Below, piece by piece: positions 28,157 to 36,228 of a stretch of DNA of 64,000 nucleotides. Within the stretch, counting starts at the first letter, position 1. Each line of letters begins with the position of its first letter. The position numbers were made by a program, and so were the translations under genes. Below the pieces are notes generated by a model. The model worked only from the letters and a program-made list of their open reading frames with translations. It did not search any database and had not been told where the DNA came from. The stretch covers positions 7,256,001-7,320,000 of the forward strand of contig NC_051099.1 of the NCBI RefSeq assembly GCF_901709675.1. The letters run 5' to 3'. The stretch comes from Syngnathus acus (lineage: Eukaryota > Chordata > Actinopteri > Syngnathiformes > Syngnathidae).

Positions 28157-28450
28157 TTGTCTCACTTTCACCATCTTAAACTTTATTAATGGCTTTAAAC
28201 AATGACTGCAAGCTTGTCTCTGTTTTAAGTTGACGTATCGATTCATGACTTAACTTAGTTGCAATTAGATGGATCTGGATCCATCTAATAATCAATTTAA
28301 ATACAGTAACATCGCACATAGTGCAAGGCAAATATTTACCAGAGATGTGAATCTCTCAAATGTGTCAAAGGTGTCCAAAAGCTGAAAGTGCTTACCGTGG
28401 GAGAAGACCTGAAGCAGGAGTCCGATGAACATCATCCTGTGCGCGGACAT
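15052..28450 (-). CDS. gfra4: GDNF family receptor alpha-4 (complete, 8 coding exons)
   Basis: This encodes a GPI-anchored co-receptor that binds a GDNF-family ligand (persephin for GFRA4) and presents it to the RET tyrosine kinase at the cell surface. Coding exons in order are 28396-28450, 19384-19650, 18965-19057, 18523-18874, 18063-18172, 17370-17504, 16677-16810 and 15052-15252. All phases match, giving 1347 nt and 448 residues. Residues 1-19 are the signal peptide. Cysteine-rich domain 1 is about 28-105, domain 2 about 141-260 (with [15 protein letters not shown]) and domain 3 about 262-335 (with the [12 protein letters not shown] sequon). A Pro/Glu-rich tail follows, and 426-448 is a hydrophobic GPI signal. 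The ASIMA(D/G) segment after SPYEE resembles chicken GFRA4 more than GFRA1-3. The start could be Met6 or Met7, which have better Kozak contexts (ATG at 28435 or 28432). An upstream in-frame ATG at 28507 is also possible. Confidence 0.94.
16677..16810 (-). CDS. gfra4: gfra4 coding exon 7 (diverged NAIQAFGNG exon)
   Basis: The acceptor is CTGACTCTGCCTCAG and the donor follows ACCACT with GTAAGT. The phase-1 junction gives CLR then [10 protein letters not shown], where other GFRAs have NAIQAFGNG. The rest is Pro/Glu-rich: [20 protein letters not shown]. An upstream AG at 16847-16846 would also open a frame but breaks the phase. Confidence 0.8.
17370..17504 (-). CDS. gfra4: gfra4 coding exon 6 (cysteine-rich domain 3)
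   Basis: This 135-bp exon has acceptor GTCTTTTGCAG and donor GTAAGT. It encodes [20 protein letters not shown] then [11 protein letters not shown] and NNICL. It includes an N-linked glycosylation sequon (NSS, residue about 303) at the place where GFRA4 usually has one. Confidence 0.92.
18063..18172 (-). CDS. gfra4: gfra4 coding exon 5
   Basis: This 110-bp exon, a usual size in this family, runs between GCGCCAG and GTGAGT. It encodes [20 protein letters not shown], then [17 protein letters not shown], the start of domain 3. Confidence 0.9.
18523..18874 (-). CDS. gfra4: gfra4 coding exon 4 (cysteine-rich domain 2)
   Basis: Acceptor TGTTTGTAG, donor CG then GTGAGA. Encodes the ligand-binding second domain: [48 protein letters not shown] and [16 protein letters not shown]. 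After SYEE there is a hydrophilic stretch NTKGEDRGG that I do not remember from other GFRA proteins. Confidence 0.93.
18965..19057 (-). CDS. gfra4: gfra4 coding exon 3 (D1-D2 linker)
   Basis: This 93-bp exon runs between TTTTTAG and a GTACGG donor. It encodes [19 protein letters not shown] followed by [11 protein letters not shown]. The SPYEE and ASIMA words align with the linker of three-domain GFRA4 proteins. Confidence 0.9.
19384..19650 (-). CDS. gfra4: gfra4 coding exon 2 (cysteine-rich domain 1)
   Basis: The acceptor CTCCATCAG precedes GTAGCACG. The exon encodes the D1 signature [40 protein letters not shown] and CLRIYW. The 3' border is phase 1 at GGAG then GTGGGA, a weak donor that is nevertheless the only one keeping frame with exon 3. 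Confidence 0.9.
23141..23470. repeat. MITE end followed by a three-copy tandem repeat
   Basis: ACAGTAATCCCTCGCTACAT at 23141 is the tip of a common fish Tc1/mariner-type MITE. The matching right tip is missing. From 23288 to 23470 a unit of roughly 65-85 bp recurs three times, each with TATAATAATA(A)AAG, GTTCTAAA, CATATTTACAGT and, in two, TTGTACCTTGTTATA. The units differ by small indels, so slippage or unequal exchange is likely. Confidence 0.65.
28064..28156. repeat. (TAGA)n microsatellite
   Basis: About 23 uninterrupted copies of the tetranucleotide TAGA/GATA in gfra4 intron 1, about 240 bp inside the exon 1 donor. Open frames over it (SIYL repeats) are artefacts. Confidence 0.98.
28396..28450 (-). 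CDS. gfra4: gfra4 coding exon 1 (signal peptide)
   Basis: Encodes [19 protein letters not shown] up to a phase-1 donor (CCCACG then GTAAGC). The hydrophobic core FIGLLLQVF is a short but plausible secretion signal. It lies at the edge of a CpG-rich region, as expected of a first exon. Confidence 0.85.
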
Positions 28451-28559
28451 CGGGCACTTTTTAAGAATGGGACCGTCAACTGGCTGCTGCTCACTGAGCT
28501 TCCACATGCAAGGCTGCCGTCCTATGATGAAGATGACGATGAGGATGCGCTTTGCACGC

Positions 28560-28960
28560 GCACTCTCCCCGATCGGGCGGCCAGGTAAGAGATGCACAAA
28601 AGTTGGCCAACAGCAGCAACACCGCGGACGCAACCGAGCGAGTAGCGACCGTGCGCGCTACTAGTGGCGGCGCGCAAATTCTCGCGGTCTTTGCTGCTCC
28701 ATCTCCGTCCCTTATGTCCACACTTTAATTGATTGAAATGTCCGAGAGAGGTCCCTCTGCTCCACTCACAAGCGCTCATATGTGTGGCTCCACAGTTGTC
28801 CTTTCGGTGAAGTGGGGCTACGCGAAGCTCGCGTCTCTTGTTGTTATAGGGGTCACGTGATTGGCCCCTGGAAAAGGAGGAATAATCCCAAGAGCTGCTG
28901 CAAATGTTTCCTCCGGGGCAACAGCTGTGCGCGCGGACGTGACATGATGGACAGAAGTGG
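28560..28960 (-). promoter_or_regulatory. gfra4: gfra4 CpG-rich promoter region with CCAAT and E-box
   Basis: The stretch upstream of exon 1 is strikingly CpG-rich (CGCGG, GCGCGC, CGGCGCGCAAATTCTCGCGG). On the gene's strand GGGGCCAATCACGTGACC spans about 28851-28867. It places a CCAAT box directly next to the palindrome TCACGTGA, an E-box of the USF/TFE/MITF type. No TATA box is evident, so start sites are probably dispersed. Confidence 0.6.
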
Positions 28961-31900
28961 GTGCTCAATGACAGCGAAGGAGAGAGTAGACCTGAAAAAC
29001 ATACCGTGTTTATCTAACCTTATGTCATATATATTGTAAAGCTTAAAATTTTCCAACTAGAAATGCATGAATGGAAATAGGCTTGCAAAGGGGTGCGAAA
29101 TAAAATAAAACGTTTACTAATTAATTTCCAGTTAATTTCTTTAAAAGGTTAAAAGGTGAACATACGAATTAAAAATAATTTAATTTCGACCTTTTGTTCG
29201 TTCCAATGTGCAAATTACGAACGTAATGAGCTTTAGTCATGGTTAATTGGAATTTCATTTCAACTCACGATTTAAGGACATAACACGAACACACACAAAC
29301 ATCAACATTTGGAAATTGTACCAAAAACTGTCACCAGCTTTCTGCACACACACACACAAAAAAAGAAATCTGGCCAACCTCAAGTAAATAGTTGTTAGAA
29401 ATACAGATTTGTCATGGTCTCTGTATTTCACAACTCTAGTGGGTGATGTTAATGGTTAAACGTTAATGAAACCTGTTCCTTGTTCTGCCTGCCTCTCTGC
29501 GAGACCAGTGTGCACCGTGCAGACGAGGTGCTTTCATATCAGCTTGCAGCAGGATTGGGACTGTGAAATCTTCACTTTTTCCACTGCTGCAGCCAGCCTG
29601 TGAATTGGTGTGCTTTCTGTCATCACGGAATGACACACGAAGAGAATTGCACTGCTGCAAATATTGACTTATTTTTCATTTTGTTCACCTAAGAAGACAA
29701 TGATTGTGCAGCCAGTTGGAATATGATCAGATGAGTTAGTTAATCAAAGGTTGAACGCAGCAATAGATTGCAGCAGAAATGCTGTTTAAACATGTATCCT
29801 GTGTGGTCAAAGGAAAACAAAAGCCTGCAAAGTTCAGTCATATCTGAAGTATTTCTCGGTATTAGCCTACCTCTCATTGAAAAACTAGTGTGCTTCTATA
29901 CAGTGAAAATTCACTGATTACTTTTATAAGGATGGAGAGACATTTGAACGCCAAATACCACCTAAATGAATGTTACGCCATTATGACATCTCGCGTCCAC
30001 TTTTTGTTCGCACAAAACCCCCAAAATATTTACACTGCTTTTGAGACGCTCATAAGGGCTTGTCTACCTTTGACGAGTGTGATTCTATAATATCGCAAGG
30101 CTGCCCTCCTGTGGTCAAAGTTGTGCATTACACCATAAGTCTGGAGGACTCATAATAGTGTGTGGCCTCCGACCCTTTGAGATAATAATTAGCCAAAATA
30201 ACTTTCTGGAGCTCAGGCCATGCAAAAAGGCGGAAAGGAAAGACGTCTGAGCATGTTTTCGATATAATTGTTATTCAACTTAAAGTGTGTGCTTTGTCTT
30301 CACAATTCAAGACACCTGAAGAAATGCCGTGTGTCGTGTTTGTGGTAATAAAATACTAAATTGTGGCTAGAATTTGTAGCCAGTAGATTTTTAACTAAAA
30401 TTAGAACAGTCGCCTATAGTTGGCTGAGGAACCATATTTGGTCCATAGAAATTGACACCTCAGGCACGACAGCAGCAGGTCAAATTGACAATAGAATTGT
30501 ACAGCACATGAATAATTTGCTCATTTTGTTAACGTTATACGTTCATACAAATATTCTGTCATTTTACACTGATATAAAATACACAGCGCCAGATAGAAAA
30601 AGATTACAAGATTATAAGATTAAGATAACGTCACACGTTCATACATATATTCTGTCATTTTACATTTATAAACAAAATGCAGTGTCAGATAGAAAAATAA
30701 TATATGTTCAGAATTGCCAGATGTAACAACATTCAACATTGTCACGTTCTGTGGCATAATAAAAGAGCTCTGTATAATTAAATTAAAGTTAAATTAAACT
30801 AAATCCAATTCATTATCATTATTATCCATCCATCCATTTTCTATTATTACTATTATTGTTATTGCATCAATAATGAATACACTGAAATGCTGCATAAATG
30901 TCTCTTTTTTATATATAATTAAAATTACATACAAAAAAAAGGTTAGCCAGTCAAGGTGATGAGCCTTTCACAAGGACACACCCAAATATGATCAAACTGT
31001 GTTCTGGCCTGCCTTGGCTGAGATAAGCATGACAGATAAGCATGACACCTAACCTAACTTCATTCCAATTATCTCCAGGCTACTGTTCTGTTGTGGTGAA
31101 TAGTTGTGATTCTGATACATTGGTTCACTTGTCTGTTAAAAAAACAAAAAAAAAAAAAACACATGCATGAACACGAAATATCCCTGACTGTGTTCCTGCA
31201 GTGTGTGCGGACATGACAGTACAGTGTTCTCAAGAACACTGAAGGTGACACCACTCTGACATTCAGTAACCTAATGCTGCCAAGAGTCACGTGCAATCAC
31301 ATAATGACACATACAGTACAACTTTACTGATAACTAGTTCCTTGAACTGTGTAGGCTCATAGGCTCTAAAATAAATATCAAATAAAACCAGTAGCAAACG
31401 ACTTTTAAATTGGAAAAAAAACGCAAGCCACATACATGTCCGTGTTAATAAATTAACAATATATTGTGCAGTAGAGAAGGACACTGGTGCATACATATTC
31501 AGCAGCAACATAGATGCAAACATAGATTCTACCTTGAGCACTAAATTATATGTCCACATAGCTCCCATGTTGAATGTGGAAACATTTAATTTGGAGGAGA
31601 GAAATGGCTGGCTTTGAGTTTACCACCATGAATGAATAATGAATTATTATTTTTTTCTGTTGTGACTGCCAAAAAATGGTTGTTAAACCGATATAAAGCA
31701 CCAGACATAAAAATAAAATGAGCTAAATGTATTTACATTAAAATCATTTATTAGCTAATTAGCTAACGAATGATCTTTACCTGCTGGATTATTTATCATC
31801 AAAATTCCGGATTATTTATCATCAACGTGTAAAAAAAACATTGGCAGTCGCAAACAATACAGTAAGTGTAAACTATTTAGCACATAGAAAATTGCTATTA

Positions 31901-32289
31901 TTTATTTACATTCAAACTTGTAGCAAACGTCAGTGATGTCAAGTATGCTGCGATTGTAAAATTATTAGGATTTCATTTCACTTAAATTGCCTGGCCAATA
32001 ACATATATGATCCTGGCATCCTCAGGTTGCTGGAAAAATAATCTTGCTCCTTTTTTATCTACTCACAGCTTCTCATTTAACAGCCAACAAAGGGGAGAAA
32101 CTATATTATTATCCAAACTGTTGTTTCTTATGTTCCAGCACTTGGTCATTGTGAAATTCCCCGAGAAATTGTGTTGCGTTAACAAAACTGCCACATTAAA
32201 TATGGCGAACGCTCTGAGCCATGGCGCTCATGAGACGTCTAATGTACGTATGACTTGGATGTCTAGCGTAGGATGACCTACGTAGGGCC
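28961..32289. other. Intergenic region between two divergent genes
   Basis: About 3.3 kb of AT-rich DNA without supported exons lies between the gfra4 and translocase promoters. It contains an ATCCATCCATCCATTTTCT repeat scar at 30825, a direct duplication at 30538-30698, two 13-bp copies of AGATAAGCATGAC near 31020-31047, and GGATTATTTATCATCAA duplicated at 31786-31824. Confidence 0.6.
30538..30698. repeat. Direct duplication of about 64 bp
   Basis: ACGTTCATACA, ATTCTGTCATTTTACA and CAGATAGAAAAA occur in the same order at 30538-30601 and 30634-30698, with moderate divergence. The intervening AGATTACAAGATTATAAGAT gives a spacing near 96 bp. It is a simple local duplication. Confidence 0.6.
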
Positions 32290-32470
32290 TAGCGTGTGTG
32301 TGTGTGACGTCACACGCACTTCTCGCGTCGTATCGCGAGTTATCGCCCGAATAAATCCGCAACGCGGCTTTCCAATCGGCCATTTCGTCGGTTCAGGCCA
32401 AGCCGTAAAGGGCAACGGGGAAATCCGCAACATACTGGTTATCTGAAAGGCACATCAAGAACATCGCACC
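32290..32470 (+). promoter_or_regulatory. slc25a5: Translocase promoter and 5' UTR
   Basis: A CpG-rich segment with a perfect cAMP-response element TGACGTCA at 32305-32312, inside the larger palindrome GTGTGACGTCACAC. It is followed by the inverted pair TCTCGCG...CGCGAGT, a CCAAT box at 32372-32376, and a GGCCATTTCGTCGG patch. There is no TATA box. This is the usual design of a housekeeping nuclear gene for mitochondria. The 5' UTR presumably begins between the CRE and 32400. Confidence 0.65.
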
Positions 32471-32581
32471 ATGAATGAGACAGCTATCTCTTTTGCCAAG
32501 GACTTCTTGGCCGGTGGCATCTCCGCCGCCATCTCCAAAACAGCCGTCGCACCTATTGAAAGAGTGAAGCTTCTCCTTCAG
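32471..32581 (+). CDS. slc25a5: ANT exon 1
   Basis: Encodes 37 residues, from [17 protein letters not shown] through [11 protein letters not shown], ending in phase 0 at CAG then GTAAAA. It contains the first carrier signature. Confidence 0.96.
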
Positions 32582-34305
32582 GTAAAAACGGCTTCCGGAA
32601 AAATGCTGCTTTTTTATGCTAGCTCGTTAGCTTCTTAGCTTGCGCCAATTTGCTCAATGCTGCAGAGAGCGTTTCTCGCTGCTATACGGTTGACAACTCA
32701 GAGTTTGTCTCCAGTAAACCACTCTACTGCTGATGTGATTTGTTTTAAATGTCTGAATGGCGTGATTTGTGGTTAAAGGATGTAAGGTCATCACGGGATT
32801 GGGAATGACCTACACGAGCCGGCGGCTAATGCTAGCTCCCCTCCACGTTAACCTTAGCCGGCGTTGCTAACAAAGGACAAACAGTCTATTCGGGACATAA
32901 TGTACTAATGTCACAACGAATACAACGAAATGTAAATTCACCACGTTTAGTTTATCTGTGTGTTGGTATGACATTTTGAACGTTTTTAGTCTGTATGCTC
33001 ATGCGGAAGACTGCTTGCGAAATGGCTGTTAGTTCTCTGTTTAATACTCTTTCGACCAGGACAAGTTTTGCATTATTTTATTTACGTATTTTTTTACTAA
33101 TCACAAACCACCAACAGCCATTTGTTCGCTTATTTAAATATAGACTCATACCGTTTTAGCCTTTTAGTACTCTAAATTCAAGTCCTTGCCAGCTTAGTTG
33201 GCCTTTGGGCTGATAGTAATTATTTGAAAGATGTTAAAAATTGAGATTTAATAGGTATCAAGGTCATAACCTTGTCATTTCAAGTGCTTCTCGCTTAATT
33301 GGCTTTACTGTTACATAACTGATGTCTTTCGCTTTCCCTCTATCCTCATTCCAGGTGCAACATGCCAGCAAGCAGATCACAGCAGATATGCAGTATAAGG
33401 GAATTATGGACTGCATCGTCCGTATCCCCAAGGAGCAGGGCTTCCTTTCCTTCTGGAGAGGTAACCTTGCCAATGTCATCAGGTATTTCCCCACCCAGGC
33501 CCTCAACTTTGCCTTCAAGGACAAGTACAAGAAGATCTTCCTGGATGGCGTAGACAAGCGCGCCCAATTCTGGAGGTATTTTGCCGGCAACCTGGCGTCG
33601 GGCGGCGCTGCCGGAGCCACCTCCCTGTGCTTCGTGTACCCCCTCGACTTCGCCCGTACCCGTCTGGCCGCTGATGTCGGAAAGGCCGGCGCTGCGAGAG
33701 AGTTCAATGGTCTGGGCGACTGCCTGGTCAAGATCTCCAAGTCCGACGGTATTCGTGGCTTGTATCAGGGCTTCAACGTGTCCGTGCAGGGTATCATCAT
33801 CTACAGGGCCGCCTACTTTGGCATCTATGACACCGCTAAGGGTAAGTGTGACCTTTTTTGGAGTCATTTATCATTTTCTGTTAAACCAAAGGCTCTGTGA
33901 CTTACACATGGTGTGTTGTTCACAGGCATGTTGCCTGACCCCAAGAACACTCACATCTTGGTGAGCTGGATGATTGCCCAGAGTGTGACAGCCGTCGCCG
34001 GCCTGACCTCCTACCCCTTTGACACTGTCCGTAGACGCATGATGATGCAGTCTGGACGCAAAGGAGGTGAGTTAATTAACATTCAGTGGGTCTGGAGTAG
34101 ATCATCCCTGGTCTGACTTTAACGTGTACTTCCTTCTACCCACTCAGCTGACATCATGTACACCGGCACTATCGACTGCTGGCGTAAGATCGCTCGCGAT
34201 GAGGGCGGCAAGGCCTTCTTCAAGGGTGCGTGGTCCAACGTGCTGCGAGGCATGGGCGGCGCCTTCGTGCTGGTGTTGTACGATGAGCTGAAGAAGGTCA
34301 TCTAA
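32471..34305 (+). CDS. slc25a5: ADP/ATP translocase (ANT), four exons, complete
   Basis: A mitochondrial inner-membrane carrier exchanging cytosolic ADP for matrix ATP. Exons are 32471-32581, 33355-33841, 33926-34066 and 34148-34305, with phases 0, 1, 1. They give 897 nt and 298 residues, the standard ANT length. All three carrier signatures are present ([21 protein letters not shown]), as is the nucleotide-carrier hallmark RRRMMM. The ATG has a strong context (CGCACCATGA). Residues are close to vertebrate ANT2/ANT3. The ending DELKKVI and the TAISFAKDF start recall ANT3 (slc25a6), while GLTSYPFD and GFNVSVQG recall ANT2 (slc25a5), so the choice of symbol is less certain than the family. Confidence 0.96.
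33355..33841 (+). CDS. slc25a5: ANT exon 2
   Basis: The 487-bp exon, the size expected for ANT genes, starts after CTCATTCCAG and ends AAGG then GTAAGT. It covers [16 protein letters not shown] to FGIYDTAKG, the second carrier repeat. Confidence 0.97.
33926..34066 (+). CDS. slc25a5: ANT exon 3
   Basis: The 141-bp exon between TTGTTCACAG and GTGAGT encodes [18 protein letters not shown] and the [18 protein letters not shown] hallmark. The introns on either side are only 84 and 81 bp, the compact size typical of fish. Confidence 0.97.
34148..34305 (+). CDS. slc25a5: ANT exon 4
   Basis: Follows CTACCCACTCAG. Encodes [20 protein letters not shown] through [16 protein letters not shown] and the TAA stop at 34303-34305. 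Confidence 0.97.
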
Positions 34306-34553
34306 AAAAATGTCATGTTGTCACCTCACTGTCCAATTTGGCTAAATGTAATAACTTTCCATTTCTTATGGACTCAGCATTCTGCCTTATTTATGGGAAC
34401 AAAACTATAGTGTCCTCTCCACTTAGCTGTGGGTAATGGCTGTAAGTTGTGCATCTTGATTTTAAACGTTCCGCACCATCCTCTTTACCAGTGTCATTCC
34501 GCATCAAGTATGGTACCTCCTGTCATTCACTAGGTTTGTATGGTCCCAAATTG

Positions 34554-34559
34554 AATAAA
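34554..34559 (+). terminator. slc25a5: ANT polyadenylation signal
   Basis: AATAAA about 250 bp after the stop, in a T-rich 3' UTR. It is the first canonical hexamer downstream of the gene. Confidence 0.8.
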
Positions 34560-35058
34560 TCCATTCTGGGGAACAAACTACACAAATGATGTTCACTTTC
34601 TTCCTCCACTGTTGTAGCATGAGTACACTGGATCATGAAAAAGTGGATTACACCCAACTGCTATATTTACGCGTGCTTATCTCCCCTTGAGCCTTCCCTT
34701 AAGTGGTCACTGCTAGGCTTACTGCTAGATACGGTACAGTAGAACCTTGTAACTTATTTCTTTATTTTGAAACTGTTCAACAAAAACACGGTTGTAAGCA
34801 GGCAAGATTTATTCTAGCTTTTTGTTTTGGCGGAAACTTCACAAAAATCAGCAGTGTCAATTTGGTTAACTGTAGGTTCCACCAGTAAATGATTTACCTT
34901 ATTTTACATTTCAATGGTTTATTGGAACATTAAAGTCAAGTTTCTCATACAAATCTGTGTATTTTCTTTTGGTTGGCATCGATAGCTTTAACTAGTTATT
35001 GAAATGCATGCTGACTGAGTAATGTGAAGACTTCTTGATTGTTGCTGTGAAGGAAACG

Positions 35059-35393
35059 AATGCATTAAACAGTCGTGAAACATTTTTGAAATCAGTGCGT
35101 TCCCGGAACCTAACGTTAGAGGGCGACAAAGCACAACATATGAGCCCTTGACGTTCCGAAATAACTCTTAATGCATTAAACATTTGTGAAAAGTTTCTGA
35201 AATTAGATGCCTCCCCGGAACGTAACACTAGAGGGCGACAAAGTACAACAAATAAGACTGACGTTCCAAAATAGGAATTGCTAATGCACTAAACATTCGT
35301 GAAACGTTTCTGAAATTGAATGCGTTCTCGGAACAGAACACTTGGGGGCGACAAAGCGCAAGAAATGAGCCTTTCGCAATCGTTTAATGCAGA
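35059..35393. repeat. Three-copy tandem repeat with CTCF-like cores
   Basis: Units start at about 35059, 35170 and 35283 (spacing 111-113 bp). Each contains AATGCA(T/C)TAAAC, CGTGAAAC or GTGAAAAG, TGAAAT, a CGGAAC word, then a (T/A)NAGAGGGCGACAAAG-type core, and the first two units end with GACGTTCC. The middle copy reads ACACTAGAGGGCGACA, close to the CTCF consensus core. The copies differ at scattered positions. Confidence 0.8.
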
Positions 35394-35632
35394 GGAGCAA
35401 AGACAAACATCTTTGTCAAACAAACATCTCCTCGGAGGACTGAGCACTGACTTGGAAAAGATCGGAGTCCACACCTCAACCGTCTGCCCATTGTGGGCCG
35501 CTACATCTCAGCTCTGGACAAAATGTTTCATCCGGAGTAGTGATGAGCATTCCAGTTCTTTTAAGTGAACCAAATCTTTAGAATCAGTTCACTCAAAAGA
35601 TTCGTTCAAACGAATCGTTCAACAAATCGCTG

Positions 35633-36030
35633 TGACCTTTGACCATGATATTTCCCTAATAAAGTGGCCTGTTATAAGGTACACTTGAAAATGGCGGTGT
35701 ACCTAATGGAGTGTCCGTGTGATTCCCTCGTTAAGTGCACCTGCGTGAAAAGTTTTAGCTCCTTTCACGTTCTGCAGGAGCTAAAACTTTTCACGTAGGT
35801 GTGTTTAACGAGGGTCACTTGGAAAACATGTTGGAACGCAGCCCCTCAAGGACTGGAGGTCGACACCCCTGGTTTAAGTGAAAAGTGCCACAACCGCCCG
35901 CCCTCACCCCCACTTTCTGATTGGCTATTTGATCTGTGACGTCACTTGGACACTCCATTAGGTACACCGCCATTTTCAAGTGTACCTAATAACAGGCCAC
36001 TTTATTAGGGAAATAGCATGGTCAAAGGTC
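35633..36030. mobile_element. Non-autonomous element with long inverted ends
   Basis: The left end starts TGACCTTTGACCATGATATT, then CCCTAATAAAGTGGCC and AAAATGGCGGTGTACC. The right end is its reverse complement, finishing at 36030 with AAATAGCATGGTCAAAGGTCA. The inverted ends are about 85 bp and nearly perfect. The CCTAATAAAGTGGCC/TTATTAGGTACAC words resemble the tips of a fish Tc1/mariner family. The interior holds the hairpin and one CCAAT-CRE module. Confidence 0.8.
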
Positions 36031-36031
36031 A

Positions 36032-36228
36032 CAGGTGTCAAGCTCTAGTCCTCGGGCTGCATTCCTAACATGTTTTCCAAGATTCCCTCGTTAAGTGCAC
36101 CTGCGTGAAAGGTTTTAGCTCCTGCAGAACGTGAAAATGACCAAAATCTTTTCACGCAGGTGTGTTTAACGAGGGTAACTTGGAAAACATATTGGAACGC
36201 GGCCCCGAGGACTACAGCTTGACACCTG
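36032..36228. mobile_element. Palindromic MITE inserted between two element ends
   Basis: The 197-bp element begins CAGGTGTCAAGCTCTAGTCC and ends GACTACAGCTTGACACCTG. Inverted similarity runs almost to the centre (TTTTCCAAG, CCCTCGTTAA and CACCTGCGTGAAA mirrored), with a central GCAGAACGTGAAAATGACC loop. The tip resembles CAGGTGTCAA hAT-type ends. It is the only full-length copy; every other copy in the array has lost its first ~50 bp. Confidence 0.75.

Larger units (their letters stand above)
19651..28395 (-). other. gfra4: gfra4 intron 1 (8.7 kb)
   Basis: The large first intron separates the signal-peptide exon from the first cysteine-rich exon, as usual for this family. It holds a GC-balanced block at 20700-20890, a MITE end with a three-copy tandem repeat at 23141-23470, ATCCATCC-type repeat scars near 24695, a CA-rich patch at 26960-26982 and a GATA microsatellite at 28064. 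No other exon is recognisable. Confidence 0.75.

Noticed and set aside
27914-28246. ORF with repeated YLSI units
   Set aside because: It is the translation of the (TAGA)n microsatellite.
28522-28968. 148-residue minus-strand ORF over the gfra4 promoter
   Set aside because: A CpG-rich promoter often stays open by chance. It is not in the signal-peptide frame and ends in a serine run from GATGAAGATGACGATGAG read backwards.
33346-33867. Long antisense open frame over ANT exon 2
   Set aside because: It is the mirror of a conserved GC-rich coding exon, has no domain of its own, and the plus strand fully explains the sequence.
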